A model generated the notes under the pieces. It saw only the letters and a list, made by a program, of their open reading frames with translations, was not told where the DNA came from and did not search any database. DNA of 64,000 bases. Origin: Xylocopa sonorina (taxonomy: Eukaryota > Arthropoda > Insecta > Hymenoptera > Apidae). Shown here piece after piece: positions 22,455 to 33,835 of this stretch. A program made the position numbers and the translations under genes. The first letter of the stretch is position 1. Every line of letters starts with the position of its first letter. The DNA lies in assembly GCF_050948175.1 (NCBI RefSeq), contig NC_135205.1:2517795-2581794 (forward strand), given 5' to 3'.

Positions 22455-22900
22455 TTTGGTTAATCTAATAATTAAGATTAAAAATTCTGAATCTGGAAGA
22501 CTCGAGAAAATAGAAAAATCGTTCACAACGAGTCAAGATTAAAAACTCTGAATCTGGAAGCGTCCATAGAGCTCTAAGGGTTAATCTAATAATTAAGATT
22601 AAAAGTTCTGAATCTGGAAGACTCGAGAAAAAAGAAAAATCGTTCACAACGAGTCAAGAATAAAAGCTCTGAATCTGGAAGCGTCCATAGAGCTCTAAGG
22701 GTTAATCTAATAATTAAGATTAAAAATTCTGAATCTGGAAGACTCGAGAAAAAAGAAAAATCGTTCACAACGAGTCAAGATTAAAAACTCTGAATCTGGA
22801 AGCGTCCATAGAGCTCTAAGGGTTAATCTAATAATTAAGATTAGAAGTTCTGTATCTGGAAGACTCGAGAAAAAAGAAAAATCGTTCACAACGAGTCAAA
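22455..22900. repeat. tandem array, 121 bp unit, nearly 4 copies
   Basis: 'ggttaatctaataattaaga' recurs every 121 bp. Each unit also contains an internal half-duplication ('ctgaatctggaag' twice) and 'agagctctaagggttaa'. On the minus strand the latter reads TTAA-CCCTTAGAGCTCT, again like a TTAA-flanked transposon end. Four identical-looking 60-codon minus frames spaced 121 bp apart are repeat artefacts, since 121 is not a multiple of 3. Confidence 0.95.
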
Positions 22901-23339
22901 CGTTCGAATCTCGAAGAGGCGATCGCGACTGAATGCATTGTATTCCCAGCACTCGAGTTTCGTTTTCCTTTAAACGGGCCGTGAACGGCCCTGAGAGATA
23001 CCTGGAGAGGTCCGTGTGATTTACGCGGCACCCGGTATCCGTAGCCGCGGCAGGAAAGCTTTTAAACCGTTCAACGGCAAAGATATACGTTTTCTCGGTC
23101 GTAAGTAACTCGAACCAAGTTAGATCGAGCGATCGTTAATCCTTAAAGCCCCGCTGGCAACACGATCGCCGATACTCACTTCCGCGCGTACATCTTCGCG
23201 CATACGTTTCACCAGCCCCGACTGGCTTCATTTCCAGAGATCAACCGGTGAAACGTAGAACTTTGCTGTTTACCCTGAAACAGTCGTCACTGTGTACCTG
23301 TTACGATTCGAGAAGTTGCGAGTGCAGAAAGATTTGCGT
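22901..23339. other. CpG-rich unique block
   Basis: GC-rich single-copy DNA with no recognised coding exon, lying between two tandem arrays. It may be an intronic regulatory block. Confidence 0.33.
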
Positions 23340-24260
23340 CATAATTTGCATCTTTAGAGCGTTTTTAAATATCGATTAATTTGAACATTGTAGAAGGAGA
23401 ATGGCAAAGTTCAGAATTTGGAACCGCCAGCTTTTTCTTTTATGTGGCATAGAATGAAGAAAGGTATATATGTGAAAAGTACAAATTAATGAAATGAGAG
23501 GGAATTAAGAATAACATATAGAATAATTTTTGCATAATTTTCAGATGTCAGTTAATTTGAAAATGGCAGAGTTCAGAATTTGGAATAGTTATGCTTTTCC
23601 TTTTAAGTGTCATAGAAAGAAGAAAAGCATAGATGTGGAAAGAACAAATCAATGAAATGAAAGGGAATTAAGAATAACATATAGAATAGTTTTTGCATAA
23701 TTTTCAGATTGTAGTTAATTTGAAAATTATAGAAGGAAAATGGCGAATTTTGAAAATTGTAGAAGGAAAATGGGGAATTTAGAATCACCATGTTTTTCCT
23801 TTTAAGTGTCATAGAATGAGAAAACGCATGCCTGTGAAAAGAATAAATTAATGAAATAAAGGGGAATTAAGAATAACATATAGAATAGTTTTTACATAAT
23901 TTTCAGATTTCAATTAATTTGAAAATTGTAGAAGGCAAATGGCAGAGTTTAGAATTTGGAACCGCCATGCTTTTCCTTTTAAGTGTCATAGAATGAAAAA
24001 AGGCATGCCTGTGAAAAGAATAAATTAATGAAATAAAAGGGAATTAAGAATAACATATAGAATAGTTTTTACATAATTTTCAAATTTCAATTAATTTGAA
24101 AATAACAGAAGAAATGGCAGAATTCAGAATTTTGAATTGCCATTATTTTTTTTCATGTGCATAAATAAATGTGAAAAAGACAAATCAATGGAAAATAAAG
24201 GTAATTACAAAGAATATACAGAAATTGCAAGTCTAAGAGGGCATAATTAACAAATATTAG
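23340..24260. repeat. tandem array, 163-199 bp unit, ~5 copies
   Basis: 'aagaataacatatagaat' occurs at 23507, 23670, 23869 and 24046. Each is preceded by 'ccttttaagtgtcatagaa' and followed by 'tttgcataattttcag' or a variant. Unit length varies through small internal duplications, such as the repeated 'gaaggaaaatggcga' near 23735-23775. Confidence 0.92.
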
Positions 24261-26044
24261 GGACAGAAGCCTTTTTACAATATTAAATTCGTGTAATCCA
24301 TGTGGACATCAGTAAAACATGTTTAGAAAAGGCAATTTAGAGTTCGATGAGGAAAGAGATTGTCGAAATGAAGTGGTTCAAGTGTACGCGTGGAGATTTA
24401 GATGGAGATGGGACACGAACGTGAAATGTGACAAGTAGATCGAGTTTCGACACGCGTTTCACTGTTTCGATATCTCTATCGACAGTGGTACCTTTTCGAT
24501 CGATGCCACTGATAGTGATACTTGAGATCGTGCGATGAACGGTGAAATTTGTCTCGAGAGGCTTCGTCTCGTGTCTTATATTTTACGATAACGAGTTTCG
24601 ATGTTAGTTTTTATGCTATCGTGACCTTTTTTTTTGTTATTTGGTAGTTTCGAGGTAAAATTGTATCTGTTATGTAGGCTTCTACAATTTAGTTTCTACA
24701 GATTTTCACATTTTTTAATAAAATTGAATATAAGTGTGCTGAAATTTTTAACAAAATTTGGAAATCATATTAACATATTATTTTTTAAGCAGATTTATTA
24801 TATTCCATTGGATATTCTTGCAGAGAATAAAAAATGGTAGCTATCAAATTATTATACAAAAATATATAAAAATAGAGACTATCAAATTGTTACAGTTTAT
24901 TGCATATTTCAATCAAAAATTATTGCATACAGACTACCAAAAAAATATATATAATCCTTTTTCATAAATTTTTAGATTACTTAAATAAAAGACTAAAACT
25001 ATCATATAACATAGAACAATATTTCTATATATATATTATCTTTATTAGTTTCATTGTATAATAAATTATAATATTTCATAAATACATTAAAAAAAATGTA
25101 TTGTATTATATATATTAATTATACCTTAAAAATCCTTTTCGATTCTTCTCAAAAATGATAGTTCGTAAGAATAAATCGAACACCATCCTCTAATCGAAAT
25201 CCAGTTTCTATTTCGAATATCATAAATCTGGTCAAAGAGTTCGACAAAATCTTCTTATCAAAAGAAGCGACGTTTGTGACACAAAAAGCGTTCGTAGACA
25301 AGAAGTTCTCTGCCAGTCTAGCGAGCGGAATTCCAGTTAGTTACAACAGGAAATCGAACTTCTGGGAGAAGAACGAAGTCCTGTGCAAAAGACAATGCAA
25401 CTGCGCGAAAGAGAAGCAATCGTAGAAATAGGAAACTGCAAGAAAGAAGGCAATGGCAAAGGCGATGAAGGCGATAAAGGGAGCAAAGCAAAGGCGACAA
25501 GAGGAGACTCTAGTTGCGATAAAAAGAATTAAACGTGAAGACTTGAAGGAAAGGACGTCGTCAAAGATGAAAAAGTAAATCGAGCGATAGAAAAAGGGGT
25601 CGAAATAATAAAGGAAGGGAGCTGAAGAGGAATTTGGGTCGATTGGGGGTGCTTCGTACTGATAAAAATGTTGCAGACGTTTTAAGAAATTTACTAGAAA
25701 AATTAATTACTAAATTTGTTATTTAGACATTGTAAACGGAGAAAATAAAAGAATGGTTCGTTCATTAAATGAAATTTGATATCATAAAAATAGTGAAGCT
25801 TAATTATAAAGTTAAGTTTTAAATTTGAAATTAAAACAGCAAATTTGTAAAAAAGAAATTGCAAAATTATATAATACGAGCACTTGTTATTTGCAGATAT
25901 TAATTTCTAAAAATATTACAAATTTATATAAACTTATATATTTAGTTCTATATTTTGAAATTAATAACGCAGAATACACAAACAAAGTCAACAAAGATAA
26001 GCAACAAAAAACCAATATCGTGCACTATAAATTATCGCAATACT
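24261..26044. other. mostly AT-rich spacer; purine-rich stretch at 25330-25620
   Basis: 24300-24600 is moderately CpG-rich. 24620-25140 is very AT-rich with no repeat structure I can define. 25330-25620 is strongly purine-rich on the plus strand with short imperfect repeats of 'aaaggcgat', and the leucine-rich minus frame there is the complement of that bias. 25680-26044 is AT-rich. No gene is supported. Confidence 0.33.
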
Positions 26045-26750
26045 AATAATTTATTTATAACTCTACACCCCTTGACTACTCAGAAATAAAACAGCAATTA
26101 TCGCGAAACAGTTGCAAGAATTGAAACCAAACAGGAATCACCCACCTTCATTTATTTATAACACTATACCATTTGACTACTCAGAAACAAACCAGCAATT
26201 ATCGCGAAACAGTTGCAAGAATTGAAACCAAACAGGAATCACCCACCTTCATTTATTTATAACACTATACCATTTGACTACTCAGAAACAAACCAGCAAT
26301 TATCGCGAAACAGTTGCAAGAATTGAAACCAAACAGGAATCATCCACCTTCATTTATTTATAACACTATACCATTTGACTACTGAAAAATAAAACAGCAA
26401 TTATCGCGAAACAGTTGCAAGAATTGAAACCAAACAGGAATCATTCACCTTCATTTATTTATAACACTATAGAAATACTCAGAAATAAAATAGCAATTAT
26501 CGCCAAACAGTTGCAAGAATTGAAACCAAACAGGAATCATTCACCTTCATTTATTTGTAACACTATAGAAATACTCAGAAATAAAATAGCAATTATCGCG
26601 AAACAGTTGCAAGAATTGAAACCAAACAGGAATCACCCACCTTCATTTATTTGTAACACTACCACCCTTTGACTATTCAGAAATAAAGCAGCAATTATCA
26701 CGAAACAGTTGCAAGAATTGAAACCAAACAGGAATCACCCACCTTGAACT
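26045..26750. repeat. tandem array, ~101 bp unit, 7 copies
   Basis: 'cagttgcaagaattgaaacc' recurs at 26109, 26210, 26311, 26412, 26508, 26604 and 26706 (spacing 96-102). Copies are very similar, indicating recent expansion. Two internal copies share the same 5-bp deletion. Confidence 0.96.
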
Positions 26751-27178
26751 TCATATTCTTTCCATTGCATTATTAATGGCAAATTGCCATTAGTCTCCAT
26801 TGCAATCTAACCTAATTTACAAACACACCACTAAACTTATCACAAAAACAGACCAATATCTACTTACAATGACTGTTACTTCTTCGTTCAATTTTAACCC
26901 TTTGCGCTCGAATGGCGACTCTCACTCGCCACGATGTTTCGCGTGGCAACTCGAGCGGCTGTATTTACGCTGAATTTCGTTATCTCCAGTTGATAGATGC
27001 GAAGTATTGGTTCGTGAATAAGCCCCTTGGGCTGTTTATGTTTTCGGTTGGAAAGTGACATTGTGACGTAAAATTCCTCTACGACTGTGGTCCTGAATAC
27101 GATGTCTCTAGCGCTAGTACAGTTTCGACGGTCGTAGCGAGCACACGTATCGCGAAATTTTCCACCATTCGTTTTTAA

Positions 27179-27319
27179 TTTCGAGCAAGTGTAAACAGTG
27201 ATGACGTATCGGGTGTGAGAAATAGAAAAATTAGTGTAATAGACAGTGAATCCGGAAGTAGCAGCGATGAGCCACAAGATCCTGGCAACTCGGAATGTTC
27301 TCGTAAATGTTTTGTATAA
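27179..27319 (+). pseudogene. piggyBac-type transposase N-terminal fragment
   Basis: A 46-codon open frame without an ATG contains SDDVSGVRNRKISV and then DSESGSSSDEPQDP before a TAA at 27317-27319. An acidic, serine-rich, disordered stretch of this kind is usual at the N-terminus of piggyBac transposases. Its place just inside the left end of a TTAA/CCC-ended element supports that reading. The start codon is missing and no DDD catalytic region follows, so it is non-functional. The similarity is by character rather than alignment. Confidence 0.5.
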
Positions 27320-27402
27320 ATGTCGCACCAAACGCCACTACAAAACTTCAACTTCGATAATTATCTTTTTCAAAATGTAAACACAGATAATATATCAATA
27401 TA

Positions 27403-28474
27403 TGAGCCGCTTATTTTGAAAGTGGCCTAACTCCATTTATCTTCAAATCGAGATATTTAAAGTTTTGCGTTTCAATGAATTTAAAAATATACGTATAGGA
27501 TACTAATGATTTATACTGCTTAAGCGTATCTAAAGATGTTAAATTTTAAGTTCCTGTTAAAGTAGTGGCAATTATTAAGTAAATAACGTGCGTTTTCTTA
27601 TCAACAATGGAGTTGGGCAACTTTCAAATTAACAGCCAGATTCATTATAAAATTTCAAGGTGCCCAAGTCCATTCAACATAATTTAAGATATTTCAAATT
27701 GAAAAAAAAACAATACTGAATTTGTTTTATATATGTTGAAAACACTTCGGAAACATAATTTATGCGATTCAAAACATTTTTTAATTTATTACAGAACATA
27801 GAAAATTACAAACATAAATTTATTACAAAACAATTTACTATTCGTCTACATTTTGTGCGTGTGAAAGGGATTTGAAGAAATCATGATGTTCTGGTGGTAT
27901 GTATCGTAATAGGTCAATTATGTCCTTAAATTTTGCCGTTGTAATTTGTCTAATATTTTTATACAATGGTGTCAATACAATATTTGCGAACTTTCTTGGT
28001 CTACCCCGACGTGGTAATAAATTCAGGACTTTGAAATTTTCATTCTCATTCATTGATGTCTTATAGAAAATTTTATATGGTTCATTTCTGACAAAACGCA
28101 TCCAACATATTCTTAGCCAGTTTACTGATTCTCCATCAGAATTCTTTACCCTTTTAAAAATTGCGTCTTCTAATAATTTTGTTGATACAAAATCTTCCTG
28201 TCTCATTTCATTTACAATAAAATGCTTTCCGACATTATCAATAGTAAATATGTTGAAGTAAGACGTATAAATGGAGTTGGGCCACTTTCAAACTACACGG
28301 CTCAGTTATCTAATTAACTCCGAAAACTTATGTGTGAAAAATTTATTGTATTTGCTCTGAATATAAGCAACCTGAAATGCTTCACTGATATATAACATAA
28401 AGTTGTACATGTAACCATGGTAACCGTGAAAAGTTGAAAAATGGAGTTAGGTCACTTTCAAAATAAACGGCTCA
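27403..28474. mobile_element. DNA transposon with ~35-bp TIRs, nested in the piggyBac-like element
   Basis: The two ends are inverted copies over about 35 bp with two or three mismatches, both beginning TGAGCCG and containing TTATTTTGAAAGTG. The flanks are TATA (27399-27402 and 28475-28478); because of the repeated TA, a 2-bp TA target is also possible. The terminal core 'ggagttrggycactttcaaa' is present again inside the element near 27606 and 28268, and a weaker copy near 27658. That arrangement suggests multiple transposase-binding sites. One 122-codon frame lies inside on the minus strand. The superfamily is not assigned. Confidence 0.8.
27838..28206 (-). CDS. transposon-borne open frame, 122 codons, probably a transposase fragment
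   Basis: The frame starts at ATG 28204-28206 and ends near the right part of the nested transposon. It contains NWLRICWMRFVRNEPYKIFY, an AT-hook-like core RGRPRK at about residues 67-72, and IPPEHHDFFKSL close to the C-terminus. Its amino-acid make-up is protein-like, unlike the low-complexity chance frames elsewhere. It is too short to be a complete DDE transposase, so it is either a C-terminal fragment or an accessory protein of a non-autonomous element. Alternatives are a captured host exon or a domesticated fragment. The family is not identified. Confidence 0.5.
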   Translation of the reverse strand: MRQEDFVSTKLLEDAIFKRVKNSDGESVNWLRICWMRFVRNEPYKIFYKTSMNENENFKVLNLLPRRGRPRKFANIVLTPLYKNIRQITTAKFKDIIDLLRYIPPEHHDFFKSLSHAQNVDE

Positions 28475-28582
28475 TATAACACTTTCATGTGTTAATTCAT
28501 CTATAAATTCATTTACGCGCGAAATTGTCTCGAGTTGCAGCGCCGCTCGATCGAAAAAGTCTTCGAGAGCGCAAAGGGTTAA

Positions 28583-28959
28583 ACAACGCACAGAGACGAA
28601 GAAAAAAAGCTGTATCCTCTGTTCACCAAAATGGTGGACAATTGAAACGTCCAAGCGGGTACAGTTTTTGGTGGCGTTTGTCGCCACGTGTTGCTCGTTC
28701 GAGACTTCGCGTTTGCACACCTTATCGGTGATCCCAGGCCACTCGTTCCGTGGAACCTCGCGCACGCCATTCTTCGACTTCCCTCGGATGCACACCGGAA
28801 CAATGGATGTTATATCGCGGGACAGTTAATCTCTGGCGCAGGCACGCGTACGTGGCGCGGCAGCCGGTAATACCGCCGTCAGATTCTGATTTTCCAGCTC
28901 ACGATTTCCCTTTGCTCTTCATTCTCCTCGCATCGACTTCGAGAGATTCGACGAAGCGA
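28583..28959. other. CpG-rich unique block
   Basis: Balanced composition next to the piggyBac-like insertion. Several opposing short frames (60-107 codons) show no family features. Confidence 0.33.
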
Positions 28960-29110
28960 ACGTCACGCAAAATGTTGTGGCAACCTTTCGACACTCGCCA
29001 CTAGAGGGACAGCACCGTTTACACTTTCCTGAAAGTACTCGATGACCCATCCTTTCCAATATACAGAAGTTCTGACCTGTCCCTAATATCCCAGCGTCTA
29101 AGGCAGGGCC
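28960..29110 (+). repeat. flank of a large inverted duplication, arm A
   Basis: This block matches the reverse complement of 63155-63310. CCACTAGAGGGAC at 28998-29010 corresponds to CCACCAGAGGGAC on the minus strand at 63255-63267. CAGCGTCTAAGGCAGGG at 29092-29108 is identical to the minus strand at 63157-63173. The two motifs are 82 bp apart in both copies. The first resembles the core of CTCF sites. Confidence 0.7.
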
Positions 29111-29224
29111 TGCTAGGTAACCTTATTGTGATTAGTCTACCAGAAGGCCAAAACGAAACGTTTTTCCCCTCTATTTTCCTTCCTTCTTTCCTCCATCTTT
29201 ACAGTAACCGAAGTAACGCAGCTT

Positions 29225-30450
29225 CAGTATTATAAGGTGATTTTTAAAAATAAAATGCGAGTGAGCAATCGCTCACCTAACTCTTTACTATAATATTTGA
29301 AATACAAAGTAAAATGTTGCGACAACTTTTATCAAGAGTTTTAGGAGATTATGACCGTCGAGGGAGATTGAGAACTGTGACTGTTTCGATTGTTGTGCAT
29401 CGTGGATAGTGTCACGTAAAATGTTATAAGGTGATTTTTTAAAATAAAATACGAGTGAGCAATCGCTCACCCAACTCTTTATTATGATATTTGAAATACA
29501 AAGTAAAATGTCGCGACAACTTTTGTCAAGAGTTTTAGGAGATTATGACCGTCGAGGGAGATTGAGAACTGTGACTGTTTCGATTGTTGTGCATCGTGGA
29601 TAGTGTCACGTAAAATATTCTAAAGTGACTTAAAAAAAATTGCTCACTCGACTCTTTATTTAATGGTTGAAATTTAAAGTTTATTACAATATCGCGTCGA
29701 TTTTTATGCAGAATTTCACAGTATAGATCGGCAGATTAATTGAGACTAAAGACTTAGGGTGTAGTAAAACTAAAGTTTTAGGGTGGTGGGGCAAGAATTT
29801 TAATGTTATTTCTTGAGAATCACGGTGTCAACAGGATGCGTGCCAGTAGGGTGATAACTCTAATCTTATTGATTGGAAATAAAGTGAGAACTGTGACCGT
29901 TTCGATTGTTGTGCATCATGAATAGTGTCACGAAAAATATTCTAAAGTGACTTAAAAAAAAATGCGACTGAGCAATTGCTATTAAGCAATTTGAAATATA
30001 AAGTTTGTTACAATCGCATCGACTCTTATGCAGAGTTTCACAGTATAGATCGAAGGATTAATCAAGATTAAAGACTGGACAATTCTCAGGTCTTCTTATA
30101 CTATGTAGTTTTAGAATGGTGGGGCAAGGACTTCAATCGTATTTCTTAGGAATCAAGGTGTGAACAGGATGCGTGCCAGTAGTGTGATAACTTATTGCTT
30201 GGACTAATCTTATTGATTGGAAATAAAGTCTTCAATCTTATTTCTTGGGAATAAAGTATCAACAGGATGCGTGCCAGTAAGGTGATGACTCTAATCTTTA
30301 TTGATTGGGAATATCTCTTGGGAATAAAGTTTCAGGATGAGTAACAGGATGAGTGCCAGGAAGCTGACATTGGTTTAATTATTAATACCTCTGATTGAAA
30401 ATGTATTTGACATCACACGAACGTTGCTTTAGGGTTACGAGCCTTGAAAA
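29225..30450 (+). repeat. tandem array, arm A of a large inverted duplication
   Basis: Two 191-bp units (29236 and 29427) contain 'gagtgagcaatcgctcac', 'ttatgaccgtcgagggaga' and 'cgattgttgtgcatcgtgg'. They are followed by longer, related units with 'caggatgcgtgccagta' (near 29838, 30170, 30252) and 'ctaatcttattgattgg'. The whole stretch, down to 'atgtatttgacatcaca' near 30400, is homologous in inverted orientation to 58390-59660. Confidence 0.88.
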
Positions 30451-31474
30451 TTGTTACTAAATTGTTCGTTGTGGAACGGAGCTAATTTTGTTTCTCGAAA
30501 TGAGCTTTCGTTTGTGACTCTGTTCACTCTTTTCGCGATTATTGGACAAAATTTAGTTTAGGACTGAAAATGGCTTTTATATAAATATAAGTAAATAGAT
30601 GTAATGCTGTATTAATATTGGATTTATAAAGTATTTGAAAATTGTTAATGTCACTTTGTAAACGCATTTTTGAGACTTTTTAATGTTGTAAACTATTACA
30701 AATGAAGAAGTATTTTAATTTTTATATAAATCCAGGTTAATCTTTTTGTAATAAATAAATATTGTTTGTTGTTTGGCGAATCCACTTTAGGAATTAAAAG
30801 TATGGAATTGACCACTGGAATTCATTAGTCTAATAGATACATGTACGAATAAAATTAATCATTTACATTGGATAATATTAGATATTATATCTAAAATACA
30901 AAAATAAATACTAAAATGTATTGAAATCGGCAGTATGAACGTTTTATTAGCATATAACGCTTAAGATATTATAAAAAAAAAAATATTGACACGTAACAGA
31001 AAATCTATAATGAAATATATAATCGAAGTTCTCGATTATTTTTCGAAACAAACAAAATTCCACGCGCACAATCGGTCTCGCAAAAAAAAAAAGAAATATT
31101 TCGCCGTCGAATAAACGCGAAATGAAAGCTTTACCGATATTGGAGCCAGTGGGAAGTGTTGGCGAATTATTGTTAAACGCGACGGAGGTTTTTAATTTCC
31201 CTGGGTAGAAACCGGGTCAATCTCTTACCCGTTGCAGCCGTCGACGTTTCTTTTCATTCGTAGCATCCGGGGTATTCAAATTTTCTCTCGCCGCCACTTG
31301 ACAGCGAAAACATTCGGCTGCGGAATGTTCCTCCGCCAGCGTCCGACGGTACGCGATTCATTTCCGCGTCCCTTTTCGCCTAACCCAGTTACACAGCCAG
31401 CCATGATCGAGCGGAGTTATAAACACGACTGAGAGAAACACCCTCGACTCGAGCGTTAAACCCTGCTTCGCATC
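30451..31474. other. AT-rich spacer, CpG-rich at 31060-31460
   Basis: No repeats or credible frames in the AT-rich part. The CpG-rich part has a 66-codon plus frame without features. Confidence 0.33.
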
Positions 31475-32310
31475 AACGTTGATGCATCACGTCCACGACG
31501 ACGCGAACGAATTCGAACGGACCTGGGATTCGAATGAACCTCCATTTTTTTGCGTTTCTTTTGCAACAGAAATCACAATGGATTCGAACAATTTCTTTTT
31601 TTTGCGTTCGATGCAATTATTTGGTTGTAATATTTTGTTGATAGCCTCTTGTCCTTTTTATTGGAGTTAGAAAATAATGATAGAGTTGGTTCAAAGTGTA
31701 CTGTGAATTTATACTAATAGTAATATTTGTTTGCTAATAGTAATTGTGTAAAACGTTTAGAATGTAAAGTAATTAGAATGCAGTGGAAGGATATTTGAGC
31801 CTCCCCTTTGATGAAGATATTTTTTCAAATCATATCAATAATCACGTTCACGACGACACGAACGAATTCGAACGGACCTGGGATTCGAATGAATCTCCAT
31901 TTTGCTGCGTTTCTTTTGCCACGACTGACCAACGAAACTGTACTTCTCTGATATAGCAACAGAAATATTCGAATTAATGCATTCGAACAATTTCTTTTCT
32001 TTGCGTTCGATATAATTATTTGATTGCAATATTTTATTAATAGGAGTTATTGCTTTTTATGGTTGTACGTTACTATATTTGCATGATTCGAGCAATTGTG
32101 AGAAGCCATATTTTTTGTTCTTTTTATTGGAGTTAGAAAATAATGATAGAGTAGAGTTGGTTTAACGTGTACTGTAAATTTATATTAATAGTAATATTTT
32201 TTTGCTAATAATAATTATAACGTTTAGAATGTAAAGTAATTAGAATGCAGTGGAAGGATATTTGAGCCTCCCCTTTGATAAAGATATTTTTCCAAATCAT
32301 ATCAATATTT
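31475..32310. repeat. two-copy tandem duplication, 355 bp (second copy longer)
   Basis: 'gaattcgaacggacctggga' occurs at 31509 and 31864. 'aacaatttctttt', 'ttggagttagaaaataatg' and 'ggaaggatatttgagcctcc' follow in both copies. The second copy has gained about 100 bp. The end motif is at about 31783 and 32251. Confidence 0.9.
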
Positions 32311-32605
32311 CATGAATTAACCATGAGATAGCGAATAATTTATGCTAATGGACATTTCGATATTACTATTGTATATATTTGCATATATTTCGTATATTTT
32401 ATTCAGAAAGCTTCTATGCATATTAATTGTTATTTTCAGTTAATAATTATTAGTTATTTTCTATTTCTATTTTCTATAAAACGAGACGTATGCAGAATAA
32501 ATGCAAGAACAAAAGCAATATGAATTATACTTAAAAAAATATTACAACTGCAAAATGCAGATGCACAAAAAGTGTATTTCGTAAATGTGTAAACACAGTG
32601 AACCA
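32311..32605. other. AT-rich spacer
   Basis: No repeat or gene structure seen. Confidence 0.35.
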
Positions 32606-32850
32606 TTTATTTCTGTCGTCTAATATCATTCTTTAACTACAATCAGAAAAAGGGTATGATTTGTTACAATTGCCTGTGCCTCCTTGTATAATAAAGAAAA
32701 TGAAACATTTCAAGAATGAATCGTTTATCGATTGCTGTTCGCTTGGTAGCCATTTATCACGGAAAAGTTCGAGCACAGCTTCATCGTATTCCTCACGTGT
32801 ACTGTAAAATTTGTTAGCGTACATATTGCTCACTGAATTGTTCTAAAAAC
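32606..32850 (-). CDS. weak candidate terminal exon, minus strand
   Basis: Reading the minus strand, a pyrimidine-rich tract ends in TTTTTAG (intron side at about 32844) and is followed directly by an open frame of about 70 codons. It contains MYANKFYSTREEYDEAVLEL and then FRDKWLPSEQQSINDSF, with a TAA at 32633-32635. AATAAA lies 21-30 nt past the stop (32606-32611), with TGTGTTT beyond. The composition is protein-like and not repetitive. No matching upstream exon could be joined in frame, and I recognise no family. A transposon-derived or chance frame remains likely. Confidence 0.22.
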
Positions 32851-33169
32851 AATGAAACGGCGAAAATAGTTTCGCAAACAGAAATTGGTGTTTGCCGCAA
32901 GGGGGTTGATTTAAACCACTCCGCGCGTCAATGGCCTTTAATAGAACGAATACTGCGTTCCGCCCTCTGCAGTTTCCTGTCCTCCTTGTTTTTAACCCCT
33001 TTCTGCGGAGAATTTGCCTCTGGAGAATTTCTCTGTTCCGTTCGTAACCTATTTTTACCACGACTCGAACAAAGCCATGCGTGAACCAACGTAGATGGCG
33101 CGCTAGGCGAGGCTTTTAATTTCAAACGGGACCGTTTAGCTGTTACTGTGTCGAATTCTTTCGAAACTT
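32851..33169. other. CpG-rich block with a CTCF-like core
   Basis: AGATGGCGC at 33093-33101 matches the insect CTCF core AGRKGGCGC. Overlapping minus frames (72 and 65 codons) cover the block but have no family features. Confidence 0.33.
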
Positions 33170-33500
33170 TTTCTTGCGCGCCTCTTTTAAGGTATATCGT
33201 ATATTTTTATTATCTATTTAGAGTGTTACTATTAGAAATTGCGAATAATCATCGATAACTGTTGGCGAATCGCGAATTCACTAACGATGCAATTGGGTTT
33301 TTGTTTATTCGCATTGTGATTAGAAACTTTTTTCTCGTGCGCTTTCTTCGAGGTATATCATACATTTTTATTATCTATTTAGACTATTACAAGTAGAAAT
33401 TGCGAATAATCATCGATAACTGTTGGTGAATCGCGAATTCACTAACGATGCAATTGGGTTTCTGTTTATTCGCATTTTGATTATTATGTGTATTCGCAAA
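33170..33500. repeat. two-copy tandem duplication, 161 bp
   Basis: 'gcgaataatcatcgataact' occurs at 33241 and 33402 with matching flanks ('gaatcgcgaattcactaacg', 'gcaattgggttt'). Confidence 0.95.
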
Positions 33501-33639
33501 ATTTTTTATTAGCATTTTTGGTGTTATGTAACGATAGTCACGCGAGACCATCGAGTGTGTAACACTCTCAAGTGACATATTTGAATCATTTGGATTTTGG
33601 AAGCTTGTAGAATAGATACCTGTAGAAACTGTTAGAATA

Positions 33640-33835
33640 ATATTCCTTCAGCCAATAGAGTCAAAGATTGGGTTTTCGTTATTATAAAATTTCTTCAGCC
33701 AATAGAGTCAAAGGTTGGGTTTTCGTTATTATAAAATTCCTTCAGCCAATAGAGTCAAAGATTGGGTTTTCGTTATTATAAAATTTCTTCAGCCAATAGA
33801 GTCAAAGGTTGGGTTTTCGTTATTATATCCTATAT
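33640..33835. repeat. tandem array, 47 bp unit, 4 copies
   Basis: 'cttcagccaatagagtc' recurs at 47-bp spacing from 33646. Copies differ at only one or two positions, so the array is young. Confidence 0.97.

Larger units (their letters stand above)
26898..28578 (+). mobile_element. piggyBac-like element, interrupted by a second transposon
   Basis: TTAA target duplications flank the element (26894-26897 and 28579-28582). The ends, read inward, are CCCTTTGCGCTCGA and CCCTTTGCGCTCTCGA; starting CCC next to TTAA is the signature of the piggyBac superfamily. Both subterminal regions share a 'ctcgag' and 'gagcggc' arrangement. The left part contains an acidic, serine-rich frame that looks like the N-terminus of a transposase, but the catalytic domain is absent. 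Most of the interior is a later insertion at 27403-28474. Without that insertion the element is only about 600 bp, so it was already non-autonomous. Confidence 0.8.

Noticed and set aside
22465..23031. Four near-identical 60-codon minus frames spaced 121 bp apart
   Set aside because: Repeat artefact of the 121-bp array.
26045..26750. Regular ~101-bp repeats considered as a CRISPR-like array
   Set aside because: The whole unit is repeated with no variable spacers; this is a eukaryotic tandem duplication.
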